Position numbers and translations under genes: made by a program. The notes below the pieces were generated by a model. It saw only the letters and a list, made by a program, of their open reading frames with translations, ran no database searches and was not told where the DNA came from. This document shows positions 44,331 to 56,363 of a DNA stretch of 64,000 nucleotides, one piece after another. Positions within the stretch are counted from its first letter, which is position 1; every line of letters starts with the position of its first letter. This DNA is from Thysanoteuthis rhombus (lineage: Eukaryota > Mollusca > Cephalopoda > Oegopsida > Thysanoteuthidae): assembly GCA_963457665.1 (NCBI GenBank), contig OY735202.1:46329401-46393400 (forward strand), read 5' to 3'.

Positions 44331-45210
44331 TTTTGGAAACAATAGTTCTAACGCAACGAGCACATAGATCAGTGATTTGTTTGCAACCACTACCTGTTCT
44401 TTCTTTTTATTGAGTTCATAGTAGAGATGCCAGCCTCACATTGATAATATTCTATACCAAGTGCTTCGATTATCTTCATTGTAATGATGACGTATTCCTT
44501 TCGAAGGGACAACCAGAATGAAGTATTATCTTTAGATCGGTGCTTCAGTTTCGGTATAACAACATTTGTTTTGCGCTTAATTTCATTCTAGTACAAATGC
44601 TTACAGTCCACCGGTGTACTCTGCGCAAGGAAAGTTTTCAAACACAAATATATCAGGCTTTATGTAGTTTAGATAGGTAATTTTTATATTCAAGATATTA
44701 TCCTATCTTTCTCCTTTCTGTCACCACGATATTATTCTGATAAAATCAACATTTTATGAGTTTTGTGCATTTTTATGCACGCATTAACATTTTGTCAAAA
44801 GGTCCGTAGCATGTGCTAGTAGCCAAATATTTATGAAAAAGTATCCTAAATTTATCAATCTTTTTCCTTTGACAAAATAGTGTTTGCTATGACTGGTAGT
44901 GAAGATCCATGGCTCTACTCTATGGAATTGAGGAGAGAATTTAAAACCACCATTTGGGCCAATAATAAACGACACAATTATTTATTGCATCATTGGAAAA
45001 AAAGACTTAAATTCGCCCCATAAAAGTATCAGTCAAAACGTACTGAAAATTGTTATTTCAGTATCCATACCGAGAGCACTCTTCCACGGCCCTTGTTTAA
45101 GGGAGGATTGATCCTTCTCAAAACTCTCACGGTGCACTAATGTGCCGTAGTGAATTGGTTGAAAATCGCTAATGTAGACTGTTCAGCTAATATATATTTT
45201 CTTTTTAATT
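44331..45210. other. no gene seen
   Basis: A minus-strand segment (about 44540-44420) reads FWLSLRKEYVIITMKIIEAL then GIEYYQCEAGISTM, which looks protein-like in composition but matches no family I recognise. The 63-codon minus frame 44975-44784 is similarly unplaced. Either could belong to an unrecognised element. Confidence 0.35.
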
Positions 45211-45370
45211 AGTATTCTTAAAGATGTGTAAATAGTATTCTTAAAGATGATATCAAGTTGGTTTGCATGCATTCAGCTGTACAACAATCCGACACAACGA
45301 ACATAAAATTCACATGGGTGAGCACTCAATAGAAGTGACACGAAGAGCAAGTCATGTCTGTTGTTATACC
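45211..45370 (+). repeat. R4 dispersed repeat with an internal 16-bp duplication
   Basis: AGTATTCTTAAAGATG occurs twice (45211-45226 and 45234-45249). The following ATATCAAGTTGGTTTGCATG and GACACAACGAACATAAAATT through AAGTCATGTCTGTTGTT align with the reverse complement of 48840-48955. Confidence 0.65.
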
Positions 45371-45813
45371 TATTGATCCTTCATCGTTAAATCCGTTTAT
45401 GGGTAACCTACATTAGTAAGCCCTGTTTCAAAAAAATAATATGTAATATGAAATAATAGTCATAAACAATACATTATAATAATACCCTGTATAAAATAAC
45501 AAATTACGTGTATGACATGTGCTATACATTAAAATCATAGCTGAAAGGGGGTGTTGGGGTGCTATGTTAATATAACTGTTTTGTTTTAAAATCCTCGGGA
45601 CGGTTACAAGGTGAACAATTGATGAACCCAACAAGAGAGAATCTACACATTGTACCATAATAAAAGAGTATATGTAAAAACAGGGGAAAAATACTGAAGA
45701 AGATTACATAAATTGCATTGATAGGTATTGAAAAATTAGTGACTGAGGTGACACGGAACAATTATGAAAAGGTTTTTTAATGTTTAGTGTTCAAAGTTGT
45801 AAAGCTTTCTAGA

Positions 45814-45815
<2 letters not shown>
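45371..45815. other. no gene seen
   Basis: The two overlapping minus frames at 45761-45428 are in different registers and show no features. Confidence 0.45.

Positions 45816-45895
<80 letters not shown>
45816..45895 (+). repeat. (AC)n(AT)n compound microsatellite
   Basis: About 15 AC units, then CGT, then about 24 AT units. Confidence 0.95.
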
Positions 45896-46738
45896 CACAC
45901 TCACCAAAATCATATCTTTATTTACAGCTGTTTAGATTTATATTTCACTTATGATATATTTATCTATAATCATATACAATCTTCTTATTGAGTTTTCACA
46001 GGGAAACACCCTGCATAAACACACACATATATATACATGTATAATGATAGATGCTTTGTATGCATGTGCGTGTATTTGCTTCAGTGCACGTGTGAGTGTA
46101 TACATGCGTGTATGTATGTGCGGGTGTAAGCTTATAAATATGTGCCTGTCCGTGTGTGTGTATGTATATGTGCGTATTTGACTGTATTCTCCAGCACGGA
46201 GCAAAGGTATAATCTCAATGCGTACGTACTCTAGAAGCTGTGCGGTAAGTAGATTCAATTATGATTTCAGCTTTTGTATGTGTTTTTTAATATTAATTTT
46301 TTTTTGCCCACACTTATAAGCAGTTGTTTTTTCTGCATCATTTAATGCATCTGGATCTATTTTTCTCACCTCGTCAAGTAATGTTAGAGTTAGTTTTGTT
46401 CGTTTGCCAGGATAAATGGGGGAAAAAACAACAAGAGAAAGCGTTATTATTTTTGCATAATTGGAAGTCTCTCTCAAATTGTCTGAAACCCAATATGTCT
46501 TGATCACTGCATCAGGTTTGGTTTTAGTGGTTAAAACTTTAATTTCTGATGTGTGTCAATGATAATAGCCCTATATCGTATCGGAAATTTTCTCCTCCAA
46601 GTCACCCATTTCTTTTAATATAGGTTTAGAGAGACAAGTTACTTCTTAAGGAGATTGACGGGGGAAACAACTAGTGAAAATAAATTGGATAACTTGAGTA
46701 TACACCATGGAGAGGTACCTTAATAAAAGCATAGCTTC
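45896..46738. other. no gene seen; GT-rich patch
   Basis: A short ACACACACATATATATAC patch (46019-46037) and a GT-rich patch (46080-46175) explain the H/T/I-rich minus frame at 46258-45938. The minus frame 46507-46259 (82 codons) is unrecognised. Confidence 0.45.
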
Positions 46739-46925
46739 ATCATCATCATCATCATCATCAGTCTTTAAAGGTCCGTCGTTGGACATAGACCTTCCCCAGG
46801 ATTTGCAACACTTCTCTATCATAGGCGTCGCGGAGCCTGTACTTTCTGAACTTGTCTAGTTCGTCTCTCCATCTAATATTCTGCCGGCCTCAGTTGCGCA
46901 TGTGATCTCGGGATATCCATCAGCT
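46739..46925 (-). mobile_element. RTE-like LINE, 3' fragment with (CAT)n end
   Basis: Seven CAT units, then TCAGTCTTTAAAGGTCCGTC and GTTGGACATAGACCTTCCCC, then GTCGCGGAGCCTGTACTTTC and CAGTTGCGCATGTGATCTCG. The fragment ends near GGATATCCATCAG. Confidence 0.85.
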
Positions 46926-47789
46926 TAATGATGAAAAAACATTCATTGTACACAATGAATACTTATTTTTTTTAACAAAACCTCCTTCCTGGACAATATA
47001 TCTGATTCAATACCAAATATTAATGACATAAATTGAACAGTGCATGATGGGAATTTTAAAGTTTAGAAATAACTGCATCTCACGCTACGAAATCATAAGC
47101 ATCGAAAGAGCTTTAACAAAGACATCTTATCCTTAGAACCATGAAAAATAATGGGTTTATGTTTAAAATGTTCAGTGCACATTTTTTCCTTTTTCGAAAT
47201 GATAGCATCATTTAGAAACTATTCTCATTGCGGCGTCTGCATTTTATTGATTCGACATGAAGTTTATTATTCATTGAAAGGAATGTGGTAATCTCGAAGT
47301 GAGAATGCGAACAAACGCACTTGCATAAGTTGATATCTCTGGATGAGATTTTTTTTTTACTGTTTTTTTTCTAAAATTTGAATTCGGATTCTCCTAACTT
47401 TATCAGAGGTTTTCCAATGTTTGGTATAAGATTAAGAACATCACGTTGCTCTCACTCGCGTGTTACAAAAAAAAAAAAATGGAAAAAATAAAAGGAAACA
47501 ACGAAAACACTGGCTGATGGATTCTTTTCGCATTGTAAATCTGTCCCGTTGCGTTAAATGGTTTCCTCTTCCATCCCAGAAGAATTAAGATAATAAAAAA
47601 GAGAAGAGTAATAAAACCTACAACAATAAAAAAAAAAATAAAATAACGAATAATAACAAGAAAAAGGCAATGTCCAAAATGGCGGCAACGGCAAACATAA
47701 TAGCAAGTGAAAACCTTAATTTGCAAATTTCCGTTATGTATGTGGGCTGTGAAGTGTGTGCACGTGCAAGCTTCAATTTGTAAGTTCTC

Positions 47790-47793
<4 letters not shown>
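46926..47793. other. no gene seen
   Basis: Contains T runs near 47352 and 47363 and an A run at 47467-47479. No coding block recognised. Confidence 0.45.

Positions 47794-47882
<89 letters not shown>
47794..47882 (+). repeat. (AC)n(AT)n compound microsatellite
   Basis: About 18 AC units pass into about 26 AT units. Confidence 0.97.
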
Positions 47883-47885
<3 letters not shown>

Positions 47886-48839
47886 AATGTACGAATTAGT
47901 AATTCAATATCCGATGTGCGGTGGGTTTATTTCATAAAGTGTTCTATACATTCAACTTTAACAAATAATGTATTCGCGACACTGACACGTGTATGTTTCA
48001 GTCTTTTTCGGGTTTACATACATATACATGAATTGTAAATTGCGTTTTATTACATAGAAAGTTATTTGAGATGATTCCCCCGTCGTTTCACGATTAATAT
48101 TTCACTCGCCTCAAACACACGTGAGGAGAATGGATGAATTTGGTCTTAGCACGTATATCCAGAGTTTTCCTTCATATATGGGTCGTGGGTATGATTATTG
48201 AAGTTGGAAGTTACATCTGGGAAATGGACTATTTTCATGTTGGCCTAAATTTCAACTTTAATGTTCATTTTTCTCGTTTCCTCAATATTGCATTTAAAAA
48301 GAAATCGCATTTTGTCCGCTGCTATATTCGACAATGAACTGACCACCATAGTAAAATCCTATATGTTCGGAATTTAATTTTCTGGTAAGTTGTATGAAAT
48401 GTACTAACCGACCAAATCCGACATCTCGACTGAATTTGGACCTCCTATTGAAACATCAAAGCCGTAAACGTCTTTTTTTTTTTGTCCATTGTTCTTGATT
48501 ATTGAACATTATTATTACTATTGAACCGTCCATCTATAATATTTGATTTTCTCCATTTCGTTTTCGCTGAATACACCATCCAAAATACGCCACTATCTCC
48601 GATCACAGTGCACTAGTAATGTTAGATTTTTAGACACTTCTAAGCATCTTTGTACGTAGTACACCAAAAGTTTACCACGAAAACAAATACCATATCTGGA
48701 ATACGACAGATGTACGTGAGCAAAATAATATCTTTGTGTTAAACTGATTAATTTAAGCAAAACATATAGAGACAATATGCCCTAGGCTGTATATTAAAAA
48801 TGTTATGGGGATATATATATCTTTTGACACGATGTGGGA
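47883..48839. other. no gene seen
   Basis: The 67-codon frame at 48134-48337 has no recognisable motif. Confidence 0.45.
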
Positions 48840-48955
48840 TCAATAGATGTAACAACTGACATGACTCGTGGTTCAAATCACTTGAATCCGTTGTGTCAGT
48901 TTTAATCAAGGGTAGCATGCAAACCAACTTTTGATATCATCCTTAATGATACTAG
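48840..48955 (-). repeat. R4 dispersed repeat
   Basis: The plus strand reads GTAACAACTGACATGACTCG, GTTGTGTCAGTTTTAATCAA and GGTAGCATGCAAACCAACTT then TTGATATCATCCTTAATGAT. This is the reverse complement of 45234-45370 with about 30 bases different in the middle. GTGGTTCAAATCAC within it resembles a tRNA B box, so R4 may be SINE-derived, but no A box is clear. Confidence 0.65.
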
Positions 48956-49097
48956 TTACACTGGAAAATCAACCGGAGAATTTGATTAACATTTCTTAAA
49001 TATCACAAATTTTTTACTTATTTTTTCACGTCGTACACCATCTCACTTCAATCAATGTTATATTTTCTTCTAAATTATCTAATGAAATAAAATAGCC

Positions 49098-49100
<3 letters not shown>

Positions 49101-49161
<61 letters not shown>

Positions 49162-49165
49162 GACT

Positions 49166-49206
<41 letters not shown>
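49101..49206. repeat. two (AT)n arrays flanking TAGAAGACTTAC
   Basis: AT arrays at 49101-49157 and 49169-49206 are separated by a short unique piece. CTTCTATATAT at the left edge and ATATATAGAAG at the inner edge of the first array form a palindrome. Confidence 0.9.
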
Positions 49207-49210
<4 letters not shown>

Positions 49211-49509
49211 GAGACTAAACTAAACAACATTCTAGCCGTAGTAACACCTAAATGGGCCATTCCTTTGATTTACTTGAACTTTTGTTACTTGGAATCCCGT
49301 GTTCAATGTTCCTACCCACTTAACTTCTCATCACTCTGACTTGTTTTCTCTTTTCCCTGGTTCTAGTCAATTCAATGATCTTTCAAATTGACAAGAACCA
49401 AAGCCATCTCTCTTGGTTACATATAGATTGAACATTAAGCAGTGGTATTTTCAGAAAAAAAATTCAGCTAATAACTGCCTGTCAAGCCGGGGACTTATCG
49501 ATCCAGCCT

Positions 49510-49511
<2 letters not shown>

Positions 49512-49591
<80 letters not shown>
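49512..49591 (-). repeat. (AT)n then (GT)n compound microsatellite
   Basis: AT array (49512-49574, with one AATT interruption) passes into about eight GT units (49575-49591). On the minus strand this is AC followed by AT. Confidence 0.95.
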
Positions 49592-49592
<1 letters not shown>

Positions 49593-50295
49593 ACTCACAT
49601 ACATACATATAATAGTAATCTGTTTATAAATCCCCATTGTATATTGACTTAAAAACACATACATATATGTATATACATACACAGACGCTTTCAAGAGTGG
49701 ATCATTCAGTCTGTAGCCTGACATGGAGTCATTAGCTGACTTTTGATCTGAAATTCTCTCTTATTGTTTGATCTACGTGAATAATATTCACCTCAAATTG
49801 AGTGCAGTGATGGTGATTACATTGAAAAATGAATAATTGTTTTTTAATAAAATAAATCATATTCTTATCATTAAACTTCGGCTTAACTAATGTACTTTAA
49901 TTGATATAAATATATATCATTTTCCCCATGACAGTTGCCCTACTGCTTAACTGATTAATTTATGCTGAATGAATAGAGCAAAAAAGATTTTGGGGATATG
50001 AACCCATTGAATATGTCTCCTGGGACAAATCCGTCTAAGATGTTAAATTGAAACACAGAATAAAATCAAAAGATATGTTTTTCTTACTTTATGCACTCTT
50101 ACATAAAAAAAAATCGTAAATCTATGATATATAGAAAAATTAGTGGCGTATTTCTTGTTCAGGCATGTAATGACATATTGACGTCATTGTTCGCGGTTGT
50201 AAAAACCGGGAAAATCTCATATTCTTTATTTCATCCCAGTGAGACTCATAAAACAGATCAACAGAACATACAAATCCCAGAGACATGAATTCTCA

Positions 50296-50297
<2 letters not shown>
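49592..50297. other. no gene seen
   Basis: AT-rich. The 65-codon plus frame 50091-50288 has no recognisable features. Confidence 0.45.

Positions 50298-50350
<53 letters not shown>
50298..50350. repeat. (AT)n microsatellite
   Basis: About 26 AT units. Confidence 0.97.
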
Positions 50351-50351
<1 letters not shown>

Positions 50352-50399
50352 AAGGAATCTTGAAAGAGTCAACTGAGTTTTATCTGGTACAATTCTCAA

Positions 50400-50720
50400 T
50401 TTTAGAGCCGCTCATGAAAATCGAGCTTACAATATTTGGAGAAAAAGATTAACGCACTTTCCAAGATAATACGTAGAAATGCTTTTTTCGTTGGGGTGAG
50501 TTGTGATCTGCCCAAACTTAACGGAGAACCAAAATAACAATCAGACGGACGGAATGATGCAACTGTCGTCTCTACCACCCCACGACACCTTGAATACAAG
50601 TGGAAGAATAAAGAAAACATGCAAATTGAATACTTGAACTTGCTCAAACGGTTTTCCTTAATAGAAAGCAGCATTGGAGTTAGAGGACGTCTGAAGAACT
50701 AAGTCGGCTCATGGAAAGTC
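50400..50720. repeat. R5 dispersed repeat, longer copy
   Basis: GGACGGAATGATGCAACTGT, ACGACACCTTGAATACAAGT and GAATACTTGAACTTGCTCAA align in order with GAGTGGAATAATGCAACCGT, ACGACACCCGAGTTCAAGCG and GAGTACCAAAACTTGCTCAA at 53455-53620. A 90-codon minus frame covers it, but the second copy keeps only a weakly similar frame. I cannot tell whether R5 was once coding. Confidence 0.6.
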
Positions 50721-52157
50721 ACATTTATCTTGCCCCAATAAAAATAGAGAGCGTTTTCTGTTTCATTTCAGAGATCGGGCGTATCACGGATCCATGAGCC
50801 AATAAGTCACTGATTCAGAAAATTGTTCGAAAAATTTCAATTTCGGAGACAAATACAATGCAAATCTGGGATCAGATATTGAAGGTGGCGTTTTCCGTGG
50901 TTTGATGCTACGTACAACAAATATAAGGATTAAATTTACTACTGTAGTCTTGTGAGACGGGTATGCTTTTACATTACAAACTTTGCCGGGGAAACTACAG
51001 AACTTCGTGCAAATGAATCTTAGCAGTGGATCAGCGATATCAAGCTTATAAGTTTCCAGCTGTAACCTCGTAAAGAAGCCAACCATGTAGGGCAGAACAA
51101 AATTCCTGCAATTTTATTACTATCATTCTAATTTTAAGAACCACGCTCGAACGACTTACGCGTTTGTGTGTGCTTTCCTAATGGAACTAAAGGCGGGAAG
51201 TGAAAAAGGTCGTCAATCCGAGCAGGTGTGAGTACGCCTTCCGCCGTAATACGGCACTCGTATCACCCGAAGCTGAAGCGTTCATTCAAAACGTGAAGGA
51301 TATTTGCCTCAAGCGTTTATACAGGAGAGAAGGCAGTATTCGTAAAATGGACGCTGACACATCCGGTTGCATCCTGTAAATGGTATCGACCATTCAATTT
51401 GTTGGCATCTTAATTTTATGTCTAAAGCAGTGAAGGTTCGGCGCAGATTCATGCATGCATGTGTAAACAGATTCCTTAAGAACGGGCGGTTGGATTCTGA
51501 AGTTGATCGGGTGGGGGGCAAAGCAGGAAATTTGAATCTCAGGCTTCAGGAGCGTTCATTAATTGGTAATCGTTTGAGCAAATTTATCCAAATGATATGA
51601 TCGAATACGAGAGACGTTTAACACAGAGTGTTGGCAACCGATTATTGAGGTTAACAAATTACCGTCAAGTCTATAAAGCTCAAAGTGGGAATGCGAAAAA
51701 ATCTCTTAAATAGATAAACATATTTGAATTGGCTTGTGAGTCAACAAAAAAAATGGTCTCATTATGAGTCATTCTTTAGTTAGTAAACTAGTCTCTCAGA
51801 TTATACTACTGAAGTCAACTCAATTCTCTCTGGTCATTTAAAACTTGTGGCCTTCTGCCAAACAACTGTAATCTTAATAAATACATATCTCACTATAATT
51901 TGTGAAATCTCCGTGCCCGTGTATGCACCGAGATAACTCAGCAACTGGCCATTGTACGAAGTTGATATTCGCCAGATATGTTGGTACGTGCACCGGACAC
52001 TGCAGTATCAAGAGTTGGAGTCGTTTGGATCAGTCGTTGTCGATATGGAGGTGGTGCTCGATTTACAATAAAAATAAGAACAAATATTTTATGCCCATTC
52101 AAGTGAGGTGTTTATGACGCGATCTACGTCCTTAATCATTTCGGTGTGGTTTCGGAT
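50721..52157. other. 1.4-kb stretch with no recognised gene
   Basis: Less AT-rich than the rest around 51120-51560. Frames exist on both strands (minus 51086-50784, 100 codons; plus 51367-51600, 77 codons; minus 51521-51309) but none has a recognisable domain. Possibly an unrecognised element. Confidence 0.4.
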
Positions 52158-52334
52158 TGAGAGGGAGAGAGAAAGAGGGATAGAGAATGTTTATCTTTTT
52201 ACGATAGAATGAAAAAAGGGATAGATAGAGGGAGTGTATTTACTTTTTAACGCAAGAGAGAAAGTGAGAAAGGGCGAGAGAGAATGGGTGTTTATCTTTT
52301 CAATTGAGTGATAGAAAGGATATTCATTTATTAC

Positions 52335-52394
<60 letters not shown>

Positions 52395-52428
52395 TTGAAA
52401 GGATGTTTATCATTTGACGATACATATA
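52158..52428. repeat. GA-rich degenerate ~50-60-bp array with (AG)n core
   Basis: Four or five units share GAAAGxGGGATAGA-like, TGTTTATCTTTT and ACGATAGA-like phrases in that order (tops near 52160, 52208, 52262, 52318 and 52394). The fourth is expanded by about 28 AG units at 52339-52394. Confidence 0.65.
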
Positions 52429-53224
52429 TCTGTAAATGTATTTCTCTAATTGTTTATTCTATTTACGCTGTCTAGGCCAAATAATACATTTAGCGTGTAA
52501 TTGCAGGGGATTATTCCAAATTGAGTTTCAAAGTAACGTATTAATAATTATTTCTATCGGATTATGTATCCATTTCCTAATATACATATATATGTAGGTG
52601 GAATATATACTTAATACTCATAGTAGAGATAATGTATCAATTAACATGAATTTTGTCTATGACAATGGTATAGCCTCGTTTCGCTTTATTCAGCTCCTCA
52701 CATAGACAATGTGATTTGGCCTCACGGTTGTGTATATATACTCAGAAGATAACTTACACTATGTTTTGAAATGCGACGGTTGGAGTGAGTTATAATTATA
52801 TACATTGCAAGCAGTATATAATGTAGTTTTATCAAGGTTTGTCAACTCAGGTTACATGATTATTAGTTGTGATTGTTCTCTAATGATTTTTTTATAGTTT
52901 ATTTTTACTCTTTTAATTACATTTAATGCAATAATTTCATTTGTTGTTGAATTAAAAGCTATTTTTCATTCAATCAATTTTCATCTTTGATTCATAATAT
53001 TAGCCTGTTTTTGAGCATTTCATCATTTCGTTTTCTTTCTTTAATTTGTTTCTTGGTTGTTCTGGCTCTGTCTAATTTGTAACCTCATTGTATTATTTTA
53101 TTTCATTTTGATCTGCTTTGAGGTTTTTCTTCATCGTTTTTTTAGCAAAGTTTATGATTTATTTGGCTTATTCTGTTTTTAATTTTTATCACCAATCATT
53201 TTCTATCTTTTTGATTCGTATTAT
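52429..53224. other. no gene seen
   Basis: AT-rich, T-rich from about 52880. No coding or repeat feature recognised. Confidence 0.45.
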
Positions 53225-53450
53225 TGAACCCCCAACTAAAATCCTATGGGAGATGGATTAAAAAAAACAAACAACAACGCTTTTTCTAGATGTAATATGG
53301 TATAAATGTTCAGCTTTCTAGCTCCATTATTGGTGTTCCCTATACAAGTGAATTACATATACATACATACATATATAGCCATCTAGAGAAAAACACATGG
53401 AAATTGAGGGAACATGCATTGACAGTTTTACTTGACAGTTTTACTTGACA
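53225..53450 (-). repeat. R1 dispersed repeat, partial copy
   Basis: GAACCCCCAACTAAAATCCT, CGCTTTTTCTAGATGTAATA and TTTCTAGCTCCATTATTGGT then GCATTGACAGTTTTACTTGA match the antisense order of R1. ACTTGACAGTTTT is duplicated at about 53425-53450. Confidence 0.65.
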
Positions 53451-53454
53451 GTTT

Positions 53455-53620
53455 CTAAAAATGGACGAGTGGAATAATGCAACCGTCATCTCTAAATCTC
53501 CACGACACCCGAGTTCAAGCGGAAGGTTTAAAACAAACACGCAGATTGAGTACCAAAACTTGCTCAAACATTTTAGATAGGAAGATTGCAGAACTCAGAG
53601 GTTAATCATAGGCCACCACT
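53455..53620. repeat. R5 dispersed repeat, shorter copy
   Basis: Aligns with 50520-50710 (see that entry) and directly abuts the R1 copy. Confidence 0.6.
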
Positions 53621-54504
53621 TTGAAACGCTTATTTTATTTTCATTCGTTCATAACCCTGTGAACGATCTTCACCTCCCTGTCAGCATGTGACCATGAATA
53701 GGCTATTTTCATTTCTCCCCCGAGACAATGAGAGGAGGGTTAGATGTAGCCTTCGTACCCCTGAGACATGCCTCTGAAGTTGAAATTTAGCAGAAGGTAG
53801 AGGAGAACTAAATGACAAACTTTTTGAATTATCAAATGATGACGAATAATGTCTCGGAGATTGGACTCCGGGTGTCGAGTTCAAACTCTAGTTGGGACAG
53901 TTTATGTTCATTTTATGCACTAATAACCTTGGGAAAGGCACAAATGCATCTCTTTCATGCTGAGAAAAACATGACGCTGGACGAAGTGAGTGACGCCTCT
54001 TTGGGTGCTTATCGCCTTCAAGTCTATTTCATGTATTGCAAACGGATCGAGTAAGTAATATCTGGAGCCTACGCAGGGGACGGCTCAAGCCGTAGTGGTA
54101 GCAAGAGATCTACTTTCTTTTACTCACTTATTTTTCTTTGACTTTCCGATTTCCAGTTATTTAGCAGTGAGATTCTTCTTAGTTGAACAATATACTAAAA
54201 AAGAAAGAAAGAGGAAAACATAACAAAAACATCACGAAAGATTTCTTCGGGAAAAAACAAACAAACTTGTAAGTTAAGAGGTTTTCTCATCTTAGGTTTT
54301 CACATTTTATCAGCTTATTAGAAAGCCTGGCCCGCGGGCCCTCTCGAAAGAAAATGATGGGATACATTTTGAGTAGTCTAACCTCCTCTTGTCGAGGAAA
54401 ACTTTCTTTTAAAATCAAATCGATCTTGAATATCAGTATATGCAAGATTCTCTTTGCAAATTTTCCCTCATTGAAATTCAAAAGGTGACTTGTTTATGAA
54501 GCCA
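53621..54504. other. no gene seen; possible SINE-like trace
   Basis: GTGTCGAGTTCAAACTCTAG at about 53872-53891 resembles a tRNA B box. The surrounding 80-codon frame (53812-54054) is otherwise unrecognised. The rest is unclassified. Confidence 0.35.
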
Positions 54505-54875
54505 AGCCAAAATTTGCAATTGTAAGAAAACGTCAGCCAAGATTGTCACCAAGACTGTCAACATAGGCTTCTTCATATTTCAAGCTAGTCTGGCTGGCTG
54601 GCTATGTATGTAAGTATCACGTGTATAGGACACACTAATGGAGTTAGAGGGCTAAAGACTGAAACATTTATTCCTAATTATGTCTCGAAAAATCATGCTG
54701 AATTGGTTTTTAATTTGTGTGCGGCTGCGTTCACACTTGATTTTGAAAATTCAGGCTTTTTAGTATCCAGCAAGTAATTTATTCGTTGACCCCCACCCCA
54801 ACACGGCATCGTGCCAGAAGACAATGGTCACGTGACGATTTCTATTGAGGGATTAAGTCGATCTGTTGTGTTCTA
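54505..54875 (+). repeat. R1 dispersed repeat, forward copy
   Basis: CCAAGACTGTCAACATAGGC, GTCTGGCTGGCTGGCTATGT, TAATGGAGTTAGAGGGCTAA, TTCCTAATTATGTCTCGAAA, GCGGCTGCGTTCACACTTG, TTCAGGCTTTTTAGTATCCA and CCCCAACACGGCATCGTGCC occur in that order. It ends with GGTCACGTGACG and TTTCTATTGAGGGATTAAGT. About 60 internal bases are missing relative to 11478-11900. Confidence 0.75.
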
Positions 54876-55054
54876 AAGTTTGATTAGCATCAGCCTACGC
54901 CCATGGAAGAAGTAATTACAGAATGGGATTAAATATAACGCTAATTACTTCCAATTTCTTTACTCAGTTATATAGTAAATCATTATAGAATTCTCTTCTG
55001 CGATTTTCATGTTGGATATAATGAAAAAATAAACGTTGAAGGCATTTACTCGGC

Positions 55055-55150
55055 TTAGCTTAGCAAGGCCAAATAGTAGTGGGAAGATTATGTTTCGCCA
55101 ATTGTACAAGTGAAGGAGGTTTGAAAGTCAATATCTGAGGTCTTGGTTTT
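55055..55150 (-). repeat. S1 SINE-like fragment
   Basis: TCGGCTTAGCTTAGCAAGGC matches the antisense tail motif of S1. The B-box-like part that should follow is degraded. Confidence 0.4.
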
Positions 55151-55234
55151 GGCCTGGGCTATCACAGTGACTACTGGGGTTGATGAGAGATACATAACTA
55201 AGTAAGTTATAAACAAGTTGTTATTTACTAAGTG

Positions 55235-55257
55235 TCGTTTAGTTTTAGCACAAGGCC
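55235..55257 (-). repeat. S1 SINE-like tail, cut by the RTE copy
   Basis: GTTTTAGCACAAGGCCACAA is the S1 antisense tail motif. RTE-like sequence begins within a few bases, so the LINE copy may have inserted into an S1 element or joined it by deletion. Confidence 0.4.
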
Positions 55258-55602
55258 ACAAGTATAGGGAGGCAAGCCTTCGACAGAGCTAGCTCAACTT
55301 TCATAAACCAGACGATCCCAATAATCGTGAAAAGATAGTCACTTATGGAGCTGAAACACGGAAACTAACCAAGAGACTGACCTACAAACTGAGAAGCATG
55401 CAGCATGCGCATGAGAGAATCATGCTCAACTTCACATGGAGAGATCACAAGACAGCACAGTACATAAGGAAGAAAACGGGAGTTCGAGACATCATAGAAA
55501 GTATTAAAAAACTAAAATGGCAATGGGCAGGCCATGTTGCAAGAATGAAAGATAACCAATGGAAATCAAGACTCACAACATGGATCCCCGGAGATCATTG
55601 CA
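55258..55602 (+). mobile_element. RTE-like LINE, internal fragment
   Basis: Starts GGAGGCAAGCCTTCGACAGA, has a short deletion at about 55337, then a single good frame (55398-55600) reading HERIMLNFTWRDHKTAQYIR, IESIKKLKWQWAGHVARMKD and WKSRLTTWIPGDH. It breaks off there, so the shared 3' end is missing. This is the best preserved example of the WAGHVARM block in the window. Confidence 0.85.
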
Positions 55603-56363
55603 GTGTGCTTCGGGAATAGAGTCTGTTGATTACAAACAATTTTTTAGATGATTTTTTGTTTTTAGATGTGTCCACACATCTCTATTACTCGCTTTTCGGT
55701 CAGTCTGTCAGCCGGCCCCAGTTATGTTACTTAACAGAAAGAGGAAAAAAAGGGGTTTTGTGTTTTAGGTACCAGCTCTTACTATTCCACGAGAGATGTT
55801 ATTTCATTTTAAAAAAAAAAGGGTTTGACGTCATTGAAATGAATTATATTCGGATCAATTGATGACGTATCAAACGTTTGTTTTGTTAGCATTACCAAGT
55901 TTCGTTTGTTATTAATGGATAAAACTGTCATATAAAAGACTGAAGTCGGCTAATCTTTTCATTTCTTGTTATAAATTCTCATTTAAAGTCCACATTAGCA
56001 TTAAGCTTAAGACTATTGATGAAACTGTACGCTTTTATTTAACTCACTAATTGTTTTTTCTTAATAAACAGATTTTCGAGTGAACCACCCTCACGCTCCT
56101 CTTACTACAACCACCACCACAACTGGTGATACTACAACAACTTCGTTTAGAATCATTTTGAAATCGGGAATCAAGGCTATGGCTGTAGCGATAGTGGAGG
56201 GATCGTTGAAGTTATGGTTCTTTCTATTAATTTTTATTCTATTTTATCAATAAAACAATTCAGTGTTTTATTGCGTTATTAGAATACGAATCAAATTCTA
56301 TTGTTCTACGTCGGTTGCATCTCATAATGCTGCTGTTTGCCAAGTGACAACACAATAATTTAC
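55603..56363. other. no gene seen
   Basis: The 78-codon frame at 55626-55862 is unrecognised. A runs at 55810-55820. Confidence 0.45.

Noticed and set aside
47463..47937. Frames of up to 121 codons around the 47.8-kb microsatellite
   Set aside because: They are CVCVCV, HTHT and YIYI translations of the AC/AT compound array.
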